Assembly: GCA_015501595.1 (NCBI GenBank)
Contig: JADNRX010000019.1
Location: 294,434 to 358,433 of the forward strand
DNA from: Hymenopellis radicata
Taxonomy: Eukaryota; Basidiomycota; Agaricomycetes; Agaricales; Physalacriaceae
Direction of reading: 5' to 3'
Length of the DNA: 64,000 nucleotides
Shown here: piece after piece, positions 57,135 through 64,000 of the stretch
How the letters are laid out: each line of letters opens with the position of its first letter
Numbering within the stretch: the stretch's first letter is position 1
Notes under the pieces: model-generated
Told to the model about the DNA's origin: nothing
Seen by the model: only the letters and a program-made list of their open reading frames with translations
Databases searched by the model: none
Program-made: the position numbers and the translations under genes

Positions 57135-58681
57135 TCACATGTTGACGGTGGGTGTTAACGTCTGAGTGTTGAGATTATCAGATGTTGTCATTCGGCCCTT
57201 CTCTTCACTGTAGACGTTGATACCCGTGGAACGAGCAACCTTGATGAGTAGTCCTAAGGGAGATGGATGAGCGATACGAGGGTGCTCGACGGATGACGGC
57301 TTACGAGACATGGTTATCTCGATATGGAGCTTGACGATGTAAGTAACGGGATGGAACTATTCGCAGGATGGTAAGCTTGGAGTTCCGGCACGGGACGGTC
57401 ACTTTACCTGGCAGTAGACGAAGCCATTGTGCAAGGCAGTAACACCGAGGAGGATAATATCCATGCTAATGGAGACGAAGATTATATGTTCGTTGAATCT
57501 ATGAGATAATAAGATCCGAGTTCAAGACGACAGGGAATAGACACACTTCATGACCTTGTCATACTTCTTCAGACCATAGTCGACAAGTCGGGTCTTGACT
57601 ACTCGGATGAAGAGGATATTCAGGGAGAGATCGAGCAGAAGGTAGATAGTCTTCTCAAATCGGTCCCACCAGCGGTCGAGCTACGAAGGTGCCACGCGTA
57701 AGAACGAGGCACACAAATGTGAACTACAAGAACTGACCCAGATGTAAGTGTGATTGATTTGAAGTTGCGCAGGAATCCCTAAATGATGTGCATTTCCCAT
57801 TTTAGCGACGGCCGCGCAAGTGAGCAGGGAAACCTCACAAATGCAAGCTGTCGAGAGCGAGATCATAGTAACAATACCAGCTGTAAAGAACCGGAGTTTG
57901 CGCTGGAGTAATGTCAGAATCATTGGCATCCTTACACACAGATGGAGACTGACTCTTTGCCTCCGATCAGCGTATAGAATACACAGTCGGTTGACGATGA
58001 TAAGCATGAGGCACTGGACCTGCAAGCATCTCTAATGAGCACGGGATGGACTTTGCGCGCGGTAACCGCACTTGAGAGATCCAGCAGACGATCACAGTTG
58101 CGAAGACTCCAAGACCAGGAGGAAATACTTTGGCGCTGGTGGCTATATAAGTGGGCCCCACGGAAGTCATTTCAAGTATGCAACTTACAGGTATCCCCAG
58201 GCGACGATCTGAGGAGTCGTCAGTACTGACGTATGAGCATATCCTGGGCAAAAAACGTACGGAAAACCCGACATCACTGTGATAAAAGAATGAGTATCAT
58301 GACAAGGTACGGCTTGTAGGACTTACGCAACAATTTCGATCCAAATCATGGCTATATAGGCAGAAAACTTCCAGAGCGTCAACAGGACCCCCTTGCGCAT
58401 TTTCATGAACTTACTCGTTGCGATCGCCTAGTTTCCTGCACTGCGTTCCATGTAACGTGGAGGGCGAATCCAGCCTGCGAAGTATGTTCATAAAGCACGT
58501 CACGCTTGAGAGAAAAGGCTTACGAAAAAATCCAAACACGATGCAGCCAAGTGTAAGGTCACCTGGAGTGACGACCAATTCCTCGAATCTGAGAGGCCGT
58601 CGTGATTGAGAGCCAGAGAGCAAGCAAGATGAACACTCACGGTTTTTCTGTTTTGAACCCGACATTGATTTCGTCCGCCAT
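57135..58681 (-). CDS. fungal multi-pass integral membrane protein of unknown function
   Basis: Starts MADEINVGFKTEKP, then small exons including EELVVTPGDLTLGCIVFGFF. Membrane segments read WKFSAYIAMIWIEIVA, GVFATVIVCWISQVRL, MLIIVNRLCILYADRRQRVS and WWDRFEKTIYLLLDLSLNIL FIRVV. A conserved-looking stretch LVDYGLKKYDKVMKFNEHII is followed by FVSISMDIILLGVTALHNGF VYCQFHPVTYIVKLHIEITM S. The soluble tail RKPSSVEHPRIAHPSPLGLL IKVARS ends TLTPTVNM with the stop at 57135. The layout matches a large group of uncharacterised basidiomycete integral membrane proteins. Not every splice was resolved. Confidence 0.65.
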
Positions 58682-59534
58682 CGTAGAGTCGAGTCCAAGA
58701 CCAGCCCTTGAGGACCAAGTGACCAATACATTCAGTGTTGGTTCACATCCTCTTATATATGCTCGCTGTCTTCTCCATGTTCCCCCGCGATTATGTCTCG
58801 GAACACTAGGAGATAATTTAGGAGAGCATAATTGAAGAAAAGATACGTCGCAGGAGCTAAACGAAAATGTCGATGTGGCCTTGATGTGGCCGAAGAGCTG
58901 TTTTCATCGCACCCTGGAGGAGGTTTGCGAATGACAGCATGCACAGTGGAACATTCAATATTGAATAACTCGAGAATGCTGGTTATTCGAGACCTGACTG
59001 CTCCCGACAATTGAGTATTGGGTCCGTTGGAGTCGTCTCCTCGCCCTTCACGCCTTGTAATAATAGTTCTATCTCCACAGAGAATCAGGTGACGCGAGTT
59101 CCAGAGTAAAATATAAATAGACACTCTCAGCTCGTGTCTATTTATAGCACTCTGGCCTTTTATAGATACGACAGGGACGAGACAGGAAAGAGCAGACAAC
59201 GTGGCCTTTCAAGAACCCATAGCTTAAATATTAAAGGTCGCGGTCCCTAACGGTAGAGATACGTCTAAGACGAGTCCTCAGTTGAGATAGAAGTAGTTGA
59301 GGAATATACGGGTGAGGTAGGGGTGTAGACCCTATCGAAGTGAGTATCCGAGTAGTCCGAGGAGGTGATAACCCGATCCGGAAGATAACTACATAGAAAT
59401 TGGCACGGTGATATGTCGCGATCGGGTTTGAAGGTTTCGTCCTCTCGGATTTAGCTAGGACAAGTGAGAAACACCTGCCAGCCTGGCTTGAGATTCACAG
59501 ATGGCCCGCGATTTAGACAGGGAAGTCCAAATCA
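58682..59534. other. intergenic, between membrane-protein gene and right arm
   Basis: Holds the promoter of the 57135-58681 gene and the small palindromic element at 59101-59155. 59200-59534 is unrecognised, with several GAGGT/GAGTA repeats near 59290-59360. Confidence 0.45.
59101..59155. repeat. 55-bp palindromic element, copy 2
   Basis: CCAGAGTAAAATATAAATAG pairs with its complement CTATTTATAGCACTCTGG around a short CTCAGCTC loop. Same element as 16148-16204; in both copies TT precedes it and CCTTT follows. Confidence 0.65.
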
Positions 59535-60063
59535 TGCCAGTCGACTGCCATTGACTGCTCCTAAAGTATGGTTGGACAGGCTACCCCTGCAGGAGCATTG
59601 GACTACTCCTGCAGTAGCATTCACAGGCCACCATTACTACTTAGGCCTTAGAGGGCCTTAGGCTTCACCACAAGTTAGCGTGTCAACGAATACACAACGT
59701 TGAATGGCGTACTGAGAAGTTCGCATTAAAAGAAGCGGTACAAATCTATCAAGTCAAAGTCAGCCGAGATTCGATAGAGGACGCAGTCAGACATACCCTT
59801 ATCACGGGTCAAGTCCAAAATGAGCTCGACCTAGGTGTAGTTCCGCCATTCGCGTCGTCCCATAGATGGCGGCACGAAAGCCAAGTGATCCCTTCGAGTC
59901 GACGACGAGAACTTGTGTCGCCTAACAGACGGGAACAGGCCACGAAGTTGACAGTACACCAGTAAAATATCAGGAGTACTCGAGAAGAAAGAGGATAATG
60001 AGCTAGCTTTCCTGTAGTGTTCTAGCCTCTCAGAGTCGTGTCGTGTGGCCTACGAGGAACAAA

Positions 60064-60651
60064 ATGAGCAGGTTCGAAGTGTAAGAAATTAACTTCTGTA
60101 GCTTACCTTGGATTTTCGTCGCGAGTCCGGCTCACAAGACCTTCGCCGCCTATATCAATGGGTACGGGATGAATATCGACGCGGTCACGTCCACATTTGA
60201 CGATGAAGCATTCGAATGGACTATCCTTCTCACGACGTTGAACATTCCCGGACCCTTGACCAAGGCGCAAGCGTTGGCCTACATCAAGGATGTCCTATCC
60301 CCCATCATAATCGGCTGGAACGTGCGTTAATTATAGATGATAGTTCCACGTTCTCAGCGTCACCGAACCTAACGAGAACATGATCATCTCTCATGTGCGT
60401 CTTCCGCGTCGGAGCGGCTGTTATGATGACCGAGCATGCTACAGGTGAAGAGTCAGGCCTTCATGAATCCGGATCTCCGACTCAACCGGGAGGAGTTCAA
60501 GAATGAATACCTGATTGTAATGACTTTTGTACCGTCCAAAGTCGCTGGAGAGCTTCTGAAGATTGCGAATTATACTGAGTTCATGGACAGCCTGGAGTTT
60601 AGGAAGATGATCATGACGGAGGAATCCGAGGCTAACAATGAGAAGCTGTAG
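60064..60651 (+). CDS. diverged SnoaL/NTF2-like protein (right copy, apparently intact)
   Basis: After a short first exon (MSRFEV) the sequence reads PAHKTFAAYINGYGMNIDAV TSTFDDEAFEWTILL, LTKAQALAYIKDVLSPIIIG WN, then FHVLSVTEPNENMIISH and EEFKNEYLIVMTFVPSKVAG, ending ESEANNEKL. Intron positions match the 32141 gene, so the two are paralogues. The first intron is unclear: the nearest acceptor would make it 21 bases, a later AG about 45. About 150 residues. Function as for the other SnoaL-like gene: unknown small-molecule binding or cyclase fold. Confidence 0.65.
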
Positions 60652-60865
60652 TGCTGACTACGCTCCGGAAGTGCGTTGTGCGCGGCCGAAGTCGCGAAGT
60701 ATCACGATGCAAGTTGAATTGGTACAGAAGCTGCAACCATTGGCAGATGTTTTCCTAAACTGTCTACGTTCACGCGATGTTCTAATCGCCGCCTAGTACA
60801 GCAAAAGTCTCAGCACAAAAATAGTGACCATGTGCAGCAGCGGTTACCTCTTCAATCGATTAACA

Positions 60866-61452
60866 TTACTTCGCCGCAACGCCTGCCTTTGCCTTGGCTT
60901 CGGCGGCTTGGAAGTCCGTAAGCGCTTTGCTGTCCATGAATTCCGTATAAGTCGATATCTTTGGTAACTCTCCCTCGATCTTCGAGGGCACAAAGTTGAG
61001 GACAATCAGATACTCGTTTTTCAGGACGTTCCCCAACTTAGAAACCGCCTCCCCTTGAAGCTGAAAGCAGCTTTTATGGTCGTCAGAGCATCTAAATTTG
61101 AGACCGACCACTCACATGGGAGATGACAGTGCTATTGTTAGGTTCGGTTACTGTCAAGACTTTGAACTATCATCAAAATCAGATTAGCTCTATTCAATTT
61201 TTGAAACAGAAATTTACGCACTACGAAGCTGTTAATCGTCGGCAGGAAGACGTCTTTGAGGTATGGTACCGCCTGAGCCTTGCTCAAGGGCGGAATGTTG
61301 AGAGACGTGGGAAACATGGACCACATGAATTTCTCGTCGTCCATGGTCTTTGCAAGAGCATCCAAGTCCATCGCGTTCCAGCTATTGATATACTGGGCGA
61401 ACGATCCATGGGCAGGACTGGCATTGGGAGGGACAACGTAGTTCGGAGCCAT
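60866..61452 (-). CDS. SnoaL/NTF2-like small protein (right copy)
   Basis: Inverted copy of 32141-32724 with the same three exons (61452-61222, then the VLTVTEPNNSTVISH exon, then the last exon ending at 60866) and 158 residues. Changes are few: SPAHGSF for SPAHRSF and AKAGVAAK for AKAGIAAK. Its exon frames are intact. It lies head to head with the right P450 copy, as in the left arm. Confidence 0.72.
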
Positions 61453-62482
61453 GATTCTCAGGCGAGTTTCAGCGGCCGCAAGTGATGATGTGTAGACCAG
61501 AGACGAAATGAGGTTGGGGTTGTTGAGTACTCAGCAAGTTCAGAAGCTTGCAGCTTTTATCGAGCACAATCCGAGTCGGTTTTAGAACTGGGATGACAGA
61601 GCAGCGATGAGACGTTGGTTATAAGTAACGATTACGATAGTCAGAGTAAAAGAGGACGTCATGCGAGTATTTTCGGCGAGGATCTGTCTTCCTGTTGATT
61701 CGTTTCCATGGAGCGGTCCGTGCGTGGGCGTTACCACGTGATGTCTTTGCGATTTGAGCGTACCACCAGCATCATTTCGCTGACGCCGAATGAGTCCTTT
61801 TTTCCTGCCTGTGCATCTTGCTAATCCTCAGTGATGGTTGTGTAATTTCGGCTGTCCTCTTGCCTTGATGTCGGCAGTCACAGTCGATGATTGACGGAGA
61901 AAACGATCAAATGGCGAACTCGTCCTAAAAATATCTTTCTGCGAGCTTTTCGCCAGAGGCAGAATTCGTACAGCTCTCCGATTATGACCTAGATCCCTGT
62001 GACTCTCATGGTAAAACTCTTTCGAGCTTCCCGACACCCAGTGAAGCATTGGCCAACCGCGGCCTTCAGGACACTAGATATCGGACTACTCGCGCCTTCA
62101 TTTCGCTTACGGTCGGGCTAAATAAAGGTTGAACGTAATCTTTTCGGTGGGGCCGTTAGTCTATTTCTTAATGCGTCCAGCGTTTTGGCCTTGACGGTAT
62201 CTGGCAAACGACGACCGCGAGGAGCAAGCTATTTTCAGACTTTACGTTAACCTTCTATCCCCCCTCCCCCTCCGATATCTTGTTTCTGTGCTCGATTCTC
62301 CCGAATCGGTGCTGCTATTATCGCAATCCACGGTAAATCGGTGGCTCCAGTGCCTGCTTGGCTATTCCTAATGACGCCCGCAACGGATTTGCAGGCTAGC
62401 GGTAAGAATCATGGCTCAAAGGACTTGAGAGACATGAGTATAAAGGACAGAGGCTCGACACTGCTGTATCACACAAACCAAC
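61453..62482. promoter_or_regulatory. shared divergent promoter, right copy
   Basis: Counterpart of 31112-32140, nearly the same length. TATAAAGG (62439-62446) lies about 37 bases before the P450 ATG. It has scattered single-base differences and small indels from the left copy. Confidence 0.6.
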
Positions 62483-64000
62483 ATGTCTTCTACCACTCTT
62501 CTTCTAGCATTTGCGTCTGCAGCAGCCCTATACGCTTTGTACAAGCGTTACACTAGGTTTTCACTGTCCAAGATTCCTGGACCTAAGTCCGATTCATTCT
62601 TGTTTGGCAAGTCTTTGTTGTCATCCTGTCATTTCATCACATGCTGACGATCTCTCTGTGCAGGTAACTTCAAGGAGTACGCACGTTCTGAAGCAGGAGA
62701 GGTATGCCAGTCATAAATCATCCTCGCCCCAGAGACTAACCACATCGACAAGGCCGACTTTAAATGGCAATCCATGTATGGCGATGTTGTTAGAATCAAC
62801 TCGCCTTTCGGAGTCAGTCCAGTATTGTGCTTCAATAGTACACGTCTGAATTCTTCACTAGGGCGAACGATTGTTGGTGTCTGACCCGAAAGCTCTACAC
62901 TATGCCTGGCAGCAGGCTGGATCCTCCTTCGACAAACCGCCTGCGCGTGTCGCGTTGTCGGAGATGGCGTTGGGACCTGGCCTGATTAACGTTGTTGGTG
63001 AGGCGTTCTTTTCATCGCCTGACGGTAAGCTTATGACCGACATGTAGGTAACATTCATAAACGCCAACGCAAAGTAATGTCAGTACTTGCATGTTGATAC
63101 TGGTCGGTGCCTTCCTTCATGTATATTGATTGGTTGTATAGGATGCCGGGCTTTGGAAGCACTGAAGCGAAAGCCGCCTTCCCAATATTCTCTAAGCACG
63201 CAGCGAAGGTCAGTCATCATGTCAACTTGTAAGATAGGTGACTTAACACATGTGTAGCTAATGGCGAAATGGGGCGATATGTTCTCGAACGAAGCCTCGG
63301 AGACCATTGCCGTGGATATTCCGTACTGGCTCTCCAGGGCGACACTCGATGCCATTGGTGAAGGTAAGCAAATTCCATAACCGATGCACGAAGTTCTGTC
63401 TAATTTTTGGTGCCAGTCGCGTTCGACTACCAACTCGGGGCTCTTGATCACAAGGACAACGAGCTCACGAAAGGATACTTCAGTCTCGTGTACGTTGTAC
63501 CAAGTACTTCACTTTTCATGTGTTCACTCTTTCCAACAGCTTTGACCTATTCAATGCCCAAACGCCTAAGGATGTCCTCCTCATCAATCTGTTGGACACT
63601 TTGCCGCGATCGATCGCACGGTTTCTCCTAGCACAACTGCCAAATAGCCGTCTTCAGCGCGGACGAGATACCGGCACTGCGTCCACTAACATCGCCAGGC
63701 AGCTCGTCGCGGAGAAGTATGCAGCTCTACTCGACGGCAAGCCCAGTAAGGATATTATGAGTATCTTGGGTACGTTATGAGCTGCATTCGTCTGACGTCT
63801 ACTCACTCGCGATACAGTGAAAGCCAACGCCAACGCTGACAAGAGCACTGGACTGACCGATGTGGAATTGCTAGCACAAATGAAGTTAGTCTTGACCCCC
63901 GAAGCATCATTTCAACGCTTACGCTTTAGTAGTACTATCCTTGTTGCCGGTCACGAAACCACCTCGAACACTCTTACGTTCACGCTTCCTCGCCAAAAAA
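62483..64000 (+). CDS. cytochrome P450 (right copy), cut by the window end
   Basis: Same exon plan as the left copy: MSSTTLLLAFASAAALYALY anchor, SKIPGPKSDSFLFG, GERLLVSDPKALHYAWQQAG, HKRQRKVMMPGFGSTEAKAA, VAFDYQLGALDHKDNELTKG and DVLLINLLDTLPRSIARFLL, up to the I-helix VAGHETTSNTLTFTL. The last 12 bases differ: CTTCCTCGCC here against CTTCTAGAGCTCGCC in the left copy, a 5-base loss that would shift the frame. The ExxR and heme motifs lie beyond the window, so whether it works cannot be judged. Confidence 0.85.

Larger units (their letters stand above)
59535..64000. repeat. right arm of the large inverted duplication
   Basis: Reverse-complement copy of 29580-33980. It starts near TGCCAGTCGACTGCC at 59535 and runs to the window end. 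It carries about 200 bases at 59670-59870 that the left arm lacks, including CAACGTTGAATGGCGTACTG. 59915-60063 is copy 3 of the SnoaL leader segment. Confidence 0.9.

Noticed and set aside
56840..57145. 101-codon plus-strand open frame as a gene
   Set aside because: It overlaps the 3' end of the better-supported membrane-protein gene on the other strand and has no domain.

Overview
This window looks like a chromosomal segment from an agaricomycete basidiomycete, probably a wood or litter decayer. The genes are dense and cut by many GT-AG introns of about 45-70 bases, some exons are only 8-18 bases long, and the products include a family 5 endoglucanase, a basidiomycete-type P450, a YSL-type oligopeptide transporter and a SARAF-like membrane protein. 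I found no convincing tRNA or rRNA gene and no CRISPR array.

Layout. 1-16 kb is mostly core gene space: the end of an unrecognised gene (1-1163, +), a GH5 endoglucanase (-), a SARAF/DUF1183-type protein (-), an OPT transporter (-), cytosolic methionyl-tRNA synthetase (+), a decayed zinc alcohol dehydrogenase (+) and the mitochondrial helicase SUV3 (+). 16-28.5 kb is a nest of mobile elements. A Ty1/copia retrotransposon (17323-27504, 262-bp LTRs, target duplication GATTC) sits inside a degenerate STAND/kinase-type N-terminal-domain gene. It has itself been hit by a 1.08-kb hAT-like element, a 2.77-kb composite element and four small TA-flanked MITEs. Two of these MITEs are identical inverted copies that form a 784-bp palindrome across the RT active-site region.

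28.7-64 kb is accessory in character. A divergent pair (P450 and a SnoaL-like protein, plus a second diverged SnoaL-like copy) occurs at 28.7-33.6 kb and again, inverted, at 60-64 kb. The two arms (about 29.58-33.98 and 59.53-64.0 kb) enclose about 25.5 kb. Inside lie two MFS transporters, three tandem SLAC1/Mae1/Ssu1-type anion or dicarboxylate transporters, MED19, an I-BAR-like (Ivy1-like) protein, a SAM-domain tail-anchored protein and an integral membrane protein. Pieces of the SAM gene and of the SnoaL segment are scattered through the window as pseudogene fragments, one of them a chimera of both.

How the parts fit. MetRS, SUV3 and MED19 are housekeeping genes. The P450/SnoaL pair with neighbouring transporters resembles a small secondary-metabolism or detoxification island that has been duplicated and is decaying asymmetrically. 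The nested transposons date the region: the copia LTRs are almost identical, yet its coding region carries several frameshifts as well as all the insertions. Exon models were read by eye. Where a boundary or frame is uncertain the entry says so.
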